45,098 nucleotides of DNA from CAYUQT01 sp964596165 (GTDB taxonomy: Bacteria > Planctomycetota > Phycisphaerae > UBA1845 > JAFGLZ01): contig CAZQTW010000052.1 of NCBI GenBank assembly GCA_964596165.1, forward strand, positions 1 to 45,098, written 5' to 3'. The position numbers and the translations under genes were made by a program. The stretch's first letter is position 1; every line of letters starts with the position of its first letter. Below, piece by piece: positions 35,057-43,143 of this stretch. The notes under the pieces are model-generated. The model made no database searches and was not told the origin of the DNA. It saw only the letters and a program-made list of their open reading frames with translations.

Positions 35057-35731
35057 CTACTGTCCCTTTCCGTGCATGCGGATCACGACTTCGGCAACCC
35101 GGCGGCCCAGGTTCTTGGCCGTCCCGATACCAAACTCGTCGCCGCTGATGTCGTCCTGGCCGTTGTTCACGAGCGTGGCGCCGGTGTGCCCGCTGGGCCG
35201 GCCGTCGCCCACCACAATCATCTCCTGACAAAACAGCGCCGCCTGCACCGATTCGATCGCCAGCTCCTGCCCGCCATTGCGAACGCCGCCCACGGCCACC
35301 ACGCCCGCTACCTTGTTGCGGAGCGCGAAGTTGTTCTTGCGGAAGGTCATGCAGTGGTCGAGAAACGCCTTGCACAGCGACGACATCCCTGAGAAATAGA
35401 CGGGAGTGCCGACGATGATGCCGGCTACCTTGGCGTCGGACAGAATCGGGATGAGGTTCTTGAAGCCACCCTGACTGTCGGGATTCGCCGGGTCGAACAC
35501 GCCGATGTTCATGCCGGCCAGTTCGATCAGCTCGGTCCGAATCCGGGGATCGACCGCCTTGGCGGCCTCCAGGGACACGTTGACCGCCGCTGCCGTCGTC
35601 TTCCCCTTTCGCGGGCTGCACGAAACCCCGAGGATCTTGATGTGATCCTCCGCACCTGTTTCGGCCGCTCCGGCGGCCACCGCGCTACCCGCTACTCCAA
35701 GAAATGCTCGTCTCGTCAGTTCGGATGACAT
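35057..35731 (-). CDS. Tat-exported flavodoxin-fold (NADPH-dependent FMN reductase-like) protein
   Basis: The 224-residue protein begins with a twin-arginine signal (LTRRAFLGVAGSAVAAG). A flavodoxin-like domain follows: ILGVSCSPRKGKTTAAAV binds the FMN phosphate, GTPVYFSGMSSLCKAF forms the next loop, and VAVGGVRNGGQE follows. The closest families are NADPH-dependent FMN reductases and iron-sulfur flavoproteins; no four-Cys iron-sulfur cluster is visible. Export of an FMN protein is unusual and suggests a periplasmic electron-transfer role. ArsH is a related organoarsenic oxidase in other ars operons, so this could be its functional counterpart, but that is inference. AGGAGA precedes the ATG by about 7 bases, 20 bases after the CcdA-like gene. 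Confidence 0.82.
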   Translation of the reverse strand: MSSELTRRAFLGVAGSAVAAGAAETGAEDHIKILGVSCSPRKGKTTAAAVNVSLEAAKAVDPRIRTELIELAGMNIGVFDPANPDSQGGFKNLIPILSDAKVAGIIVGTPVYFSGMSSLCKAFLDHCMTFRKNNFALRNKVAGVVAVGGVRNGGQELAIESVQAALFCQEMIVVGDGRPSGHTGATLVNNGQDDISGDEFGIGTAKNLGRRVAEVVIRMHGKGQ

Positions 35732-35751
35732 GGCTGTTCTCCTATCCGTGT

Positions 35752-36450
35752 TCAAGGCGCCACATAGATGAGATACACGCCTCCTAGCAGGACCAAGCCC
35801 CCGCAGATCTTCTTGAGCGTCGCGGCCCCTTTGGATTGTTCGTTCCAGTTCAGGTAGCGCTGGACGACCTCGGTGAACGTCCCCGCGAAGACAATCACCG
35901 AGCAATGCCCGACCCCATACGCCGCCAGCAGGATGATGCCATACACCATGCTCGTGGCCGCCAGTTTGAACGTCACGCCCAGCATCGGTGCCATGTAAGC
36001 GAACGTGCACGGGCCCAGCGCGATTCCGAAAACCAGACCGAGGATGAACGCCGCCAACATCCCCTTTCGCTTCATGCCGACCTGGCCCGGTCCCGACCAG
36101 GGCATCGGGATGACATCGAGCAGAACGAGCCCGACAGCAAAAAAGATGAGAGCCACGAAGTAGTTGCCGTATCGCCCGACGTCGCCCATCATCCGACCGG
36201 CGGCGGCCGTGATCCCCCCGATCGCCCCGATGGTGATCAGAATGCCGACCGCGAACAGCACCGAGATGACGAACGCCCGACGCGTCGTCATCCGGCCCTG
36301 CTGATCGATAAACCCGACGATCAGCGGGATGCTGGCCAGGTGGCACGGACTAAGCAATATGCTCAGGATGCCCCATACGAACGACGCCGCCACGGCGATC
36401 GCCGCGGTTCCCTCGACGGCATGAGTCAACGTGGTGAAGATCTGTTCCAT
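35752..36450 (-). CDS. CcdA/DsbD-like membrane thiol electron carrier
   Basis: The 232-residue protein has six membrane helices and the two intramembrane cysteine motifs of the CcdA family: LLSPCHLASIP (Cys near residue 36) and LGPCTFAYMAP (near 145). CcdA proteins carry electrons from cytosolic thioredoxin across the membrane to periplasmic thiol proteins, for example those for cytochrome c assembly. The gene lies 2 bases after a secreted thioredoxin-domain gene, so the two probably form a reductive relay. An octaheme cytochrome gene lies just upstream of that, which would need reduced haem-binding cysteines. A Cys near GVGHCSVIVF is an extra. Confidence 0.9.
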   Translation of the reverse strand: MEQIFTTLTHAVEGTAAIAVAASFVWGILSILLSPCHLASIPLIVGFIDQQGRMTTRRAFVISVLFAVGILITIGAIGGITAAAGRMMGDVGRYGNYFVALIFFAVGLVLLDVIPMPWSGPGQVGMKRKGMLAAFILGLVFGIALGPCTFAYMAPMLGVTFKLAATSMVYGIILLAAYGVGHCSVIVFAGTFTEVVQRYLNWNEQSKGAATLKKICGGLVLLGGVYLIYVAP

Positions 36451-36452
36451 CG

Positions 36453-37400
36453 TTACTTGACACCTACGCTCGCCAGCTTTTTCTCGATTTGGTCCTGGGG
36501 GAAGAAGCCGGTGTGCCGGTAGACCTCTTTGCCGTCCTTGTCGAAGAAGACCTGGACGGGAATCGATCGAATACCGTATCGTGCGGCGAGGATCTGCTCC
36601 TGGCGGACATGGACAAAGAGGACGTTGGCTTTACCCGCGTATTTCTTCTCCAGGTCCTTCAGGATCGGCGCCATCATGTCGCAGGGGCGGCAGCCGTCGG
36701 CCCCGAAATCGACCATCGTCGGCCTTCCGCTCTGGCGGGCCTTGTCCACGGGGTTGTCCCTGGCCACCACCGCCTGCTCCTTGACCCAGGCGGCGGAGAC
36801 CTGGAGGGGTATCCTTTCCCCCAGTGTCTCGATGTGCCTGTTGATCGCCTCCTGCTGCTTCTCCTGGCGGACGTATTGCTCGAGCTGCGACTTGATCTGT
36901 TCGAGCGTCGCACCGCCGCACATGTCCTTGTTGCTCTCGTAGAACTCCGCGACTTCCTTCTCAGTCACCTTGGTGCCCTCCGCGAGCCCCTTCAGATAAC
37001 TCTGGATCACTTCCCGGTTGCCCGCGTTGGAAACGTCCTTGCCCGTCTTGGCGGCCTGGGCCTTGGCGGCAAGGAGCAACAGCTTCTCGGTCGCGATGTT
37101 CTCCAGCAGAAAGAAGGCATTCTTCTTGAGCTGTTCCTGCATCTCCTTGGGCGCCGCGGCGATCTTCTCGCCGACGTCCTTCTCGGTGAGGGTCAGTCCC
37201 TCAGACTTCAAGAGCGTTCCATCGGGAAGGTCCGCCAGCTTGGCGCCCATCAGGGCGCCCGATGCCAGGCCGGGATAGGCGTCCTTGACTGCGGGAGGAA
37301 TCGACTGAGCGGATACGGCGGGCTTGTCCGCCGCGCAAAGGAAGGACACCCCTGGATGCAGGACCACAAGAACCGGAACCACCACGCCGATGGACCTCAT
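36453..37400 (-). CDS. exported protein with SurA-like helical region and C-terminal thioredoxin domain
   Basis: The 315-residue protein has a signal peptide (residues 1-24, ending CAAD), a Lys/Glu-rich helical region (about 60-215, with GLTLTEKDVGEKI and KEVAEFYESNK) that resembles the chaperone part of SurA/PpiC-type peptidyl-prolyl isomerases without the isomerase domain, and a thioredoxin domain (about 216-315) with DFGADGCRPCDMMAP (CRPC at 237-240) and the cis-Pro in IRSIPVQVFF. It is probably a periplasmic thiol reductase fed by the CcdA-like protein. The start overlaps the end of the cytochrome gene (ATGA at 37397-37400). Confidence 0.85.
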   Translation of the reverse strand: MRSIGVVVPVLVVLHPGVSFLCAADKPAVSAQSIPPAVKDAYPGLASGALMGAKLADLPDGTLLKSEGLTLTEKDVGEKIAAAPKEMQEQLKKNAFFLLENIATEKLLLLAAKAQAAKTGKDVSNAGNREVIQSYLKGLAEGTKVTEKEVAEFYESNKDMCGGATLEQIKSQLEQYVRQEKQQEAINRHIETLGERIPLQVSAAWVKEQAVVARDNPVDKARQSGRPTMVDFGADGCRPCDMMAPILKDLEKKYAGKANVLFVHVRQEQILAARYGIRSIPVQVFFDKDGKEVYRHTGFFPQDQIEKKLASVGVK

Positions 37401-40189
37401 GAATTCGCCCCTTCTTTCCCGAGCGCCAACGGGTGCTCGCGGGACATCTCCTCGCGGCTCATCCGCCCATGAATGAAAAAGAGTGAGCCCGGAAACCGTC
37501 CCGGTCGCAAGTGAACGTTGTAGAAGTGCCAGACCACGATGGCCAGGAACGCCAGCAGGGCTTCATGCGCGTGGGCTTCCTTGAAGGCGTCAAGAAGCAC
37601 CCCGGCACGAGCGGGCGCCAGGCCCTGGACAACCTGCGGGAACCACATGCATAAGCCGGTCCCGATCATGATCGCACTCCCCCAGAATACCGCCCAGTAG
37701 TCGAACTTCTCAAAATAGGTGAACCGACCGAACCGCGGACGCTCCGAACAGGCGCCGAGGAACCACATCACGTTATGTGCGAAGTCCCTGAAATCGCCAC
37801 ATCGCGGCAGCATTAGCACGAAGTCCCGCCGTCCTTCCGGATGAACCAGGCTGTAGACCACGTGGTAGGCACAGGCCAGGATGAGCACCGATCCTCCGAC
37901 GCGATGAACGACCCGCCACAAGTCGATGCCGCCCCACACGCCGGTCAGCGCCGCCGCCCATGAGGCACCGGGATACCGAAGGCCCCATTGAAACACCCCC
38001 GACAAGATCAACACCACCACACCGACCATGAGAAGGAAGTGTTGCGCCAGGTAATGGACGTTGAAACGCTGGATCGTTTCGTCGGGTGGCGGTTCAAGGC
38101 TTGTTACGGGTAAGGCCTTCTTGCGTTCGCGGAGTCGCGCGAACAAGTCGAGCATGATGTGGATGAACAGTCCCGCCAAGACCAGGATCGTCAGCCAACG
38201 GAAGAACGTGGCCGTGGCGCCCGGAATCCCGTTGTACTTCCGCGGTTGCCCGGTATAGCCCAAGACCTCGGACTGCGTCATGAAGACCGGCTTGGCCTCC
38301 GCGTCAAACGGGTATTTTAGGACCGAGGCGAAAAAGAACGGCGAGTCCTTCCGGTGGCAATCCTTGCATCCGTTTGCCCCCAGAGCCGCTGCAGCGGGAT
38401 AGATGTCATGGTTGTACTTGTGGACGTTGCCGTAGGGCGAGGCCTCCCAGTCGTGCTTGTCCATGACTCGGTATTGGGATCCCGAACGATAGACGCGATC
38501 GTTCATCACCCAAACCACCCGCTTGCCTTCCATGGGGTACTTGATGTCGGAAAGCATCCGAGTGACCGAGCTGATCAGGGCTTCGATCTCCTCCGGACGG
38601 TTGACCTCCGGTACCCCGTCGCCGTTGTCGTCGACGATCTTGGCCAAGCCCGGATACTTCGTGGGATCCGCCCGGTGCGACGTCCACATCTTGAAGATGT
38701 CGCCCATCCGGGGTTGCATCAGGCCGGTCTGCCCATCGATCTCGATGCCCGGCCAGGTGTTGTGGACCCGGTTCACGGGATAGATCTTGCCCTTGTAGGC
38801 GGCCAACACGGGGCGGAACCGTTCCGTCGGCTTGTCGTCGTACCCCATCATTTCCAGGTACCCGTAGTGGTTCCGGAACTTGCCGTCCGGACCGTAGAAC
38901 GTCCAGAGCTTCTTGCCCGGTGCATGAATCCGAGGGGCCGTGTTGAACACGTCGCTGGCCTGAAGTTGGATCGGCATCACCGCCCGTTCGGGGATGTGAC
39001 ACGTCTGGCAGGCGATTCGCTCGAGATGCAGGGGCGGCAAACCGCGATGCTTGGCGCGCGGCGCGCCCAATCGGCCGGTGTCGTGGCAGTCGCCGCACGT
39101 CACCATCGTGTTATCCAGGTCGTTGCGAACGAGCCCGGACGGGTCGTCGCCCTTGCCGAACTGATGCACTTCCCGACCGGCGATCCGCGGATCGGTCGCC
39201 GAGCTGCCCGCCGGATGGCAGTCAACGCAGCGAAGGCCGGCCCGAAGATGCACGTCCGTCCGTGCCCGGAAGTTGGCCCCCCGCTTCTTCCAGGCGGGCT
39301 GGGCGTGGCAACTCAGACAGGCTTCGTTGCGCGGCGAACGGACCATGCCGGGTTCGATCGTACCGTCCGGCTGAAAACGTTGTTTATCATAAACGACCCT
39401 GACGGGTTGACCGTCCTTCACCGACCCGGTCACGTTCGCCAGGCGGGCGCCAGCCACGGGCGCCCAGCGGAAGTTCCAATTCCCGAGCTGTCTCTGACGC
39501 TCGGCGTAGTCGTATCCGGGCAGATGGCACAGAAGACAGTCGGCCTCCATCACACCGCTTTGGTTCCATTGGGCCTTGTGGTAATCGCCGTCGAAGGCGT
39601 TGGCTCCGCCGGGAGAGAACCCGCTGGCAGGATCCTTCATCCACTCGTCATAGCGCCGGTTCTCGCGATCGAACTCGGCCGAACCCCCACCGGGATGGCA
39701 CGCCCCGCACGGAGAGGTGAGAAAGGTGAACGCCGTCATGTCCATGGTCGCCGCCGACGTATTTCGTTTGGGTGACAGGTAGCGGTACAGCGGCCCCGGA
39801 GAACACCAGTTCCCCCCGAAGTTCCCGGGCGAGGAGGCCCAGAGCACCCGCTTCTTCTGGTCCTCCGTGGGGGGCTCGCCGGCGCCTTGGGTGAAATGGA
39901 AACCCTCGGTGATCTTGGCGTAGTTGTGGCAGCCAGCCGCGCCGCAGGTCTGCTTGGGCGAATAGGGCACCGTGTCGTTTACCCCGCGGACGGGGTCGAT
40001 CGTCTTGCCTTCCTCGTCCTTCAGCGTGAACGGCGGACAGATGCCCGTCGGCCTGTCTCGCTCCGCGACCCGCCCGGCAAGCGGTTGGCTGCCGGGAACG
40101 GTGCTCGGCGCGCTTGCCGCCCGGACGATCGCCCCGGCGGCGCAAACCATCACCCACCCGCAAACGGCCAGTCGCTGCAACACCCTCAT
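37397..40189 (-). CDS. octaheme cytochrome c fused to a cytochrome b-like membrane domain
   Basis: The 930-residue protein has a signal peptide (residues 1-25), seven CxxCH haem sites (C161, C218, C291, C321, C365, C394, C608) and one CX4CH site, C82-GAAG-C87-H88, giving eight probable haem c groups in about 615 residues. Residues about 660-900 form a membrane domain of four or five helices with His residues placed to bind haem b (H677, H717, H762, H776, H888). A periplasmic multihaem module is thus joined to a quinol-reactive-type membrane module in one chain, which could pass electrons between the quinone pool and the periplasm or outside. Such fusions are rare. It is placed between a porin and redox thiol genes. 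ATG at 40189 follows GAGG 7 bases upstream. Confidence 0.88.
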   Translation of the reverse strand: MRVLQRLAVCGWVMVCAAGAIVRAASAPSTVPGSQPLAGRVAERDRPTGICPPFTLKDEEGKTIDPVRGVNDTVPYSPKQTCGAAGCHNYAKITEGFHFTQGAGEPPTEDQKKRVLWASSPGNFGGNWCSPGPLYRYLSPKRNTSAATMDMTAFTFLTSPCGACHPGGGSAEFDRENRRYDEWMKDPASGFSPGGANAFDGDYHKAQWNQSGVMEADCLLCHLPGYDYAERQRQLGNWNFRWAPVAGARLANVTGSVKDGQPVRVVYDKQRFQPDGTIEPGMVRSPRNEACLSCHAQPAWKKRGANFRARTDVHLRAGLRCVDCHPAGSSATDPRIAGREVHQFGKGDDPSGLVRNDLDNTMVTCGDCHDTGRLGAPRAKHRGLPPLHLERIACQTCHIPERAVMPIQLQASDVFNTAPRIHAPGKKLWTFYGPDGKFRNHYGYLEMMGYDDKPTERFRPVLAAYKGKIYPVNRVHNTWPGIEIDGQTGLMQPRMGDIFKMWTSHRADPTKYPGLAKIVDDNGDGVPEVNRPEEIEALISSVTRMLSDIKYPMEGKRVVWVMNDRVYRSGSQYRVMDKHDWEASPYGNVHKYNHDIYPAAAALGANGCKDCHRKDSPFFFASVLKYPFDAEAKPVFMTQSEVLGYTGQPRKYNGIPGATATFFRWLTILVLAGLFIHIMLDLFARLRERKKALPVTSLEPPPDETIQRFNVHYLAQHFLLMVGVVVLILSGVFQWGLRYPGASWAAALTGVWGGIDLWRVVHRVGGSVLILACAYHVVYSLVHPEGRRDFVLMLPRCGDFRDFAHNVMWFLGACSERPRFGRFTYFEKFDYWAVFWGSAIMIGTGLCMWFPQVVQGLAPARAGVLLDAFKEAHAHEALLAFLAIVVWHFYNVHLRPGRFPGSLFFIHGRMSREEMSREHPLALGKEGANS

Positions 40190-40288
40190 GACGTTGCCTC
40201 CGTGTCGTGTACCGGCCCCCGAATCATGACGCCCCGCGCCAGGCTGTCTTTCGCTTTGCCGCATACAGTCTATGGCTTCTCCGTCTCG

Positions 40289-41785
40289 TCAGAACATGAG
40301 CTGCATCTGCACGCGGATCATGTCGACCTCGTCATTCTGGCTCCAGTTGCCGTTGGCCGAGCCCGTGGGCGCCCCGTCGATTCGCGTCAAGTCCGCCTGC
40401 AGCAACACGTTGTACGTCGACAACGGAAAGTAATTGACCCCGAAGGCGTACTCCCACGAGCGCTCACCGTCGTCGCCCAAGACCCCGCTGATTCGCCCCG
40501 CCACTTCCACCTTCTTGGGAACGATAAAGTACCCCGCTTGAACATAACCACCCTGCTGTCGGACCGACCCGCCGCGCGCCGTGCGAAGCTCCCATGCGCT
40601 GAACTCACTGTCGCCGTCGACGCACCGGATCCACCACTCCCCCGTCACGGAGAACCCGCGGTACCTGAAGGCCACGTCGCCGCCGAATTGGAGCAGCTCG
40701 GTTCCCGTTAAATCCACCGTCCCATAGCCCCCGATACCTCGTCCCCAGCGGATCCGGTCCGGAACGCCATAGAACCCGCTGGGACGCCGGTCCCCGTTGT
40801 CGTCGTTGCACGCGAAGCTCAGGCCGACCTCCAACTGCGGCTCTTTCGAGTAGGCCAGATCGCTCTCACCCTTGATGGGCTTGCCCAGGAGGTGAGCCAC
40901 GGTCCGGGCGGCGTAAGCGAAGTGGGAATCAAGCTCCAAGCAGGGAATGTCTTCACGATTGTCCAGCCCGTTCATGACGGCCACGGCGTAGCTCACACGC
41001 CCAGCAAATGTCCCATGGACGAACACGCCCAGCGAGCGGCGAAAGGTGAAGGCTTCATTCGCCAGCGACCGATCCACGAACTGGAGCATGTACCGGCTGT
41101 TGAGCTCCTGCCGAGTAAAGGGGACCTTGCTGATTCCCGCGGTGATCTGGAACTCCTTGGCAAACTCGTAGTTTGCGTACGCGTTGAAGATCCGCCATTG
41201 ATTGGCGGCGTCGGCGTCTCCGGTCACGTCGATCTTGTAGGTCAGCTTCGGCGTATGAATGTGTCCGTCGAAAATGACCCGCAGGTCCTCCACCTCGAAG
41301 GCATGGATGTCGTCTTGCCTCTGGCGACCTTGCCGTCGCGGGTTATCCGTCTGCCGGCTCAGCGCGGTGTAGCGGAACTTGGCGAAACCGCGAACGATCA
41401 ACTCGAAGGCCTCGTCCGCACTGCGAATGTAGAACCCCCGATCGTATCCCACCTGCTGAAGGTCCGGATAGAGGCTGCCGCGAAACGCGCCCTCGGCCAT
41501 CAGGTCCTGCACCAAACGCCTGACCTCATCGGTCCGCCCCGTTCCCGCCGCGTCCAGCCCGGCATCTCTTGCTCGGCGCCGGAGGTCTCGCATTCGCGCC
41601 TGCTGCGCGGCCGCCAGGGCCTCTACCTGCTCCAACTGTTCCCGAAGGCGACCGATGTCTCCTGTCGATCGGTCGTCCGCCGACAGAATCGGCGGTGCAA
41701 GACCGATCATGCCGACCGACACGACGGCCCAGCAAACGCTGGAGCGTCCGCCGGAACGATATGTCTCACCCCAGAGGACCGACAT
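40289..41785 (-). CDS. outer-membrane porin, phosphate-selective OprP/OprO-like
   Basis: The 498-residue protein has a signal peptide (about 1-36), a short coiled coil (RLREQLEQVEALAAAQQARMRDL) and a beta-barrel region rich in alternating aromatic strands, ending in Phe as outer-membrane proteins do. The GFYIRSADEAFELIVRGFAKFRY segment start, EFQITAGISKVPFTRQ and the repeated Gly/Tyr strands fit the phosphate-selective porin O/P family. It would let oxyanions such as phosphate or arsenate, or small molecules, cross the outer membrane; in this operon arsenate is a natural guess. The next gene encodes an octaheme cytochrome, so a porin-cytochrome link is possible but no conduit has been shown for this family. 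AGGAG lies about 11 bases before the ATG. Confidence 0.85.
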   Translation of the reverse strand: MSVLWGETYRSGGRSSVCWAVVSVGMIGLAPPILSADDRSTGDIGRLREQLEQVEALAAAQQARMRDLRRRARDAGLDAAGTGRTDEVRRLVQDLMAEGAFRGSLYPDLQQVGYDRGFYIRSADEAFELIVRGFAKFRYTALSRQTDNPRRQGRQRQDDIHAFEVEDLRVIFDGHIHTPKLTYKIDVTGDADAANQWRIFNAYANYEFAKEFQITAGISKVPFTRQELNSRYMLQFVDRSLANEAFTFRRSLGVFVHGTFAGRVSYAVAVMNGLDNREDIPCLELDSHFAYAARTVAHLLGKPIKGESDLAYSKEPQLEVGLSFACNDDNGDRRPSGFYGVPDRIRWGRGIGGYGTVDLTGTELLQFGGDVAFRYRGFSVTGEWWIRCVDGDSEFSAWELRTARGGSVRQQGGYVQAGYFIVPKKVEVAGRISGVLGDDGERSWEYAFGVNYFPLSTYNVLLQADLTRIDGAPTGSANGNWSQNDEVDMIRVQMQLMF

Positions 41786-41817
41786 CTATTCGGCTGCTCC
41801 TGCAGGTCGTAGGCGCC

Positions 41818-42459
41818 CTACGGCCCTTTCAGCTCGATCCCGAGCTCCGCCCATTTACCCAGGATGTCCTGCTTGGACATGAAGCCCTCGTGCCGGAACC
41901 GCTCCTTACCCGCGGCGTCGAAGAAAATCTGCGTGGGGATCACGCGGATTCCGTATTGGGCGCCGGCCTGCTGGTTCTCCCAGACGTCAATAAAGACCAC
42001 CTCAAGCCGCCCGGCATACTCCTTCTTCAACTCCTCCAGGATCGGCGCCATCATCTTGCAGGGAATGCACTTACCCGCGCCCAAATCCACCAGCCGAGGT
42101 AAGCCCGCCTTGGCGGTAGGTCCGTCCGTTGCCTTGTCGGCCTGTTGGGATGTGGGCGTGGTCTCGCTGGCGGCGTTCGCCGTCGACTCGTGCGAAGCCT
42201 TGTCATGCCCGCCGCGGCCCTTAAGGACCAGCGCGACACCCACCGCAAGGACCAGCGCGACCACGACGCCTATCTTGCCTGCTTTGTTCATAAGCACCGC
42301 ACCTTCCTTCTTCCAGACGGAGACGGCCCAATGCGTCATTGCCCAGAGCGCGACCAGAAACGCCACGATGACGAGGGGGTGCATCCCGTCGCCCGTGCCT
42401 CCGCCGCTGCAAGGGCATTGCGCGATGAGGAACACGTTGCCGATGCCTAATCGAAGCAT
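41818..42459 (-). CDS. membrane-anchored thioredoxin-domain protein
   Basis: The 213-residue frame starting at ATG 42459 has a short Cys-containing start (QCPCSGGG), two hydrophobic segments (about 27-45 and 63-79), a Ser/Thr-rich linker and a thioredoxin domain with DLGAGKCIPCKMMAP (CIPC near 131-134) and cis-Pro IRVIPTQIFF. The thioredoxin part resembles that of the exported protein at 36453-37400. ATG at 42459 begins 1 base after the DGC-protein stop, suggesting coupled translation. An alternative ATG at 42291 has GGAAGG about 10 bases upstream and would give a 157-residue protein with one anchor. The thioredoxin domain would face the periplasm in the two-segment version only if the N-terminus is outside; topology is uncertain. 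Confidence 0.78.
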   Translation of the reverse strand: MLRLGIGNVFLIAQCPCSGGGTGDGMHPLVIVAFLVALWAMTHWAVSVWKKEGAVLMNKAGKIGVVVALVLAVGVALVLKGRGGHDKASHESTANAASETTPTSQQADKATDGPTAKAGLPRLVDLGAGKCIPCKMMAPILEELKKEYAGRLEVVFIDVWENQQAGAQYGIRVIPTQIFFDAAGKERFRHEGFMSKQDILGKWAELGIELKGP

Positions 42460-42460
42460 C

Positions 42461-42871
42461 TCATTCCATACGTCGGTTGCCCTGTCCCGCCGCGCCCCCG
42501 CCGAGCTTGCCGCGTGCGACCGCGTACGTCTTCTCCACGTCCGCCGAACCCAGGTCGAACGCGTGCGTCTTTGCGATGCCGAGATCCGTGACAACCACGT
42601 ATTCGTAGTTCGCCAAGCCCGCCTGGTCCATGCACCGCTTCGCGCACGCCACCGCGCAACCGTCCAGTACAAGCACCTTGTTCGCCGCCCGTACGGACTC
42701 GACCATCCCGCTGACCTTCGCACCGACACCGGCCACGCAGAAAAACCGGGCCAGGCCTTCCGTGTCGAGTCGCTTGCCCACCTCGTTCGTGATCTGACCG
42801 ACGTTCGACGCGCCCGAGCACGCCAAAACGGTCTTGACGTCCGAGGAGCAGCATTCGTTTGCCCTACCCAT
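42461..42871 (-). CDS. DGC-domain putative zinc-binding protein
   Basis: The 136-residue protein begins with CCSSD and later has VLACSGASNVGQI, RFFCVAGVGA, then VLVLDGCAVACAKRC, which contains the DGC motif of the family and four conserved cysteines. DGC proteins are predicted to bind zinc and often sit near redox or metalloid genes; their activity is unknown. ATG at 42871 is supported by AAGGGG about 9 bases upstream. The gene begins 14 bases after the small thioredoxin's stop and ends 1 base before the anchored thioredoxin's ATG. Confidence 0.82.
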   Translation of the reverse strand: MGRANECCSSDVKTVLACSGASNVGQITNEVGKRLDTEGLARFFCVAGVGAKVSGMVESVRAANKVLVLDGCAVACAKRCMDQAGLANYEYVVVTDLGIAKTHAFDLGSADVEKTYAVARGKLGGGAAGQGNRRME

Positions 42872-42884
42872 AGGATGCGACCCC

Positions 42885-43115
42885 TTATGCAAGGTATTTC
42901 TTGATCTCATCGACCGAAGGTACCTTGCCGACGACCTTGACCTGGCCGTCGACGACCAAGGCAGGCGTCATCATCACGCCGTGCGCCATGATCTGGTTGA
43001 TGTCGGTGACCTTCTGAATCTGATAGTCGATACCGAGGGCCTTCGCGGCCGCCTCGGTATTCTGAGCCAGTGTCTGGCACTTCATGCAACCCGGACCCAG
43101 GATTTCGAGTAGCAT
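42885..43115 (-). CDS. small thioredoxin-fold redox protein
   Basis: The 76-residue protein is a minimal thioredoxin/glutaredoxin-like fold with the active site GPGCMKCQ (C10, C13) and the cis-Pro segment VMMTPALVVDG. This family, often called redox-active disulfide protein 2, is common beside ArsP-type permeases and in archaea and anaerobes. It probably reduces or receives electrons from a partner such as ArsC or the permease. ATG at 43115 follows GGAGG 8 bases upstream; a TTG at 43130 is less likely. It lies 28 bases after the permease gene. Confidence 0.92.
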   Translation of the reverse strand: MLLEILGPGCMKCQTLAQNTEAAAKALGIDYQIQKVTDINQIMAHGVMMTPALVVDGQVKVVGKVPSVDEIKKYLA

Positions 43116-43143
43116 CACACGTTCCTCCAATCAGTTGAACACG

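Noticed and set aside
38354..39775. Plus-strand frame of 473 codons over the cytochrome gene
   Set aside because: Antisense to eight haem motifs; Val/His/Arg-rich composition with no protein character.
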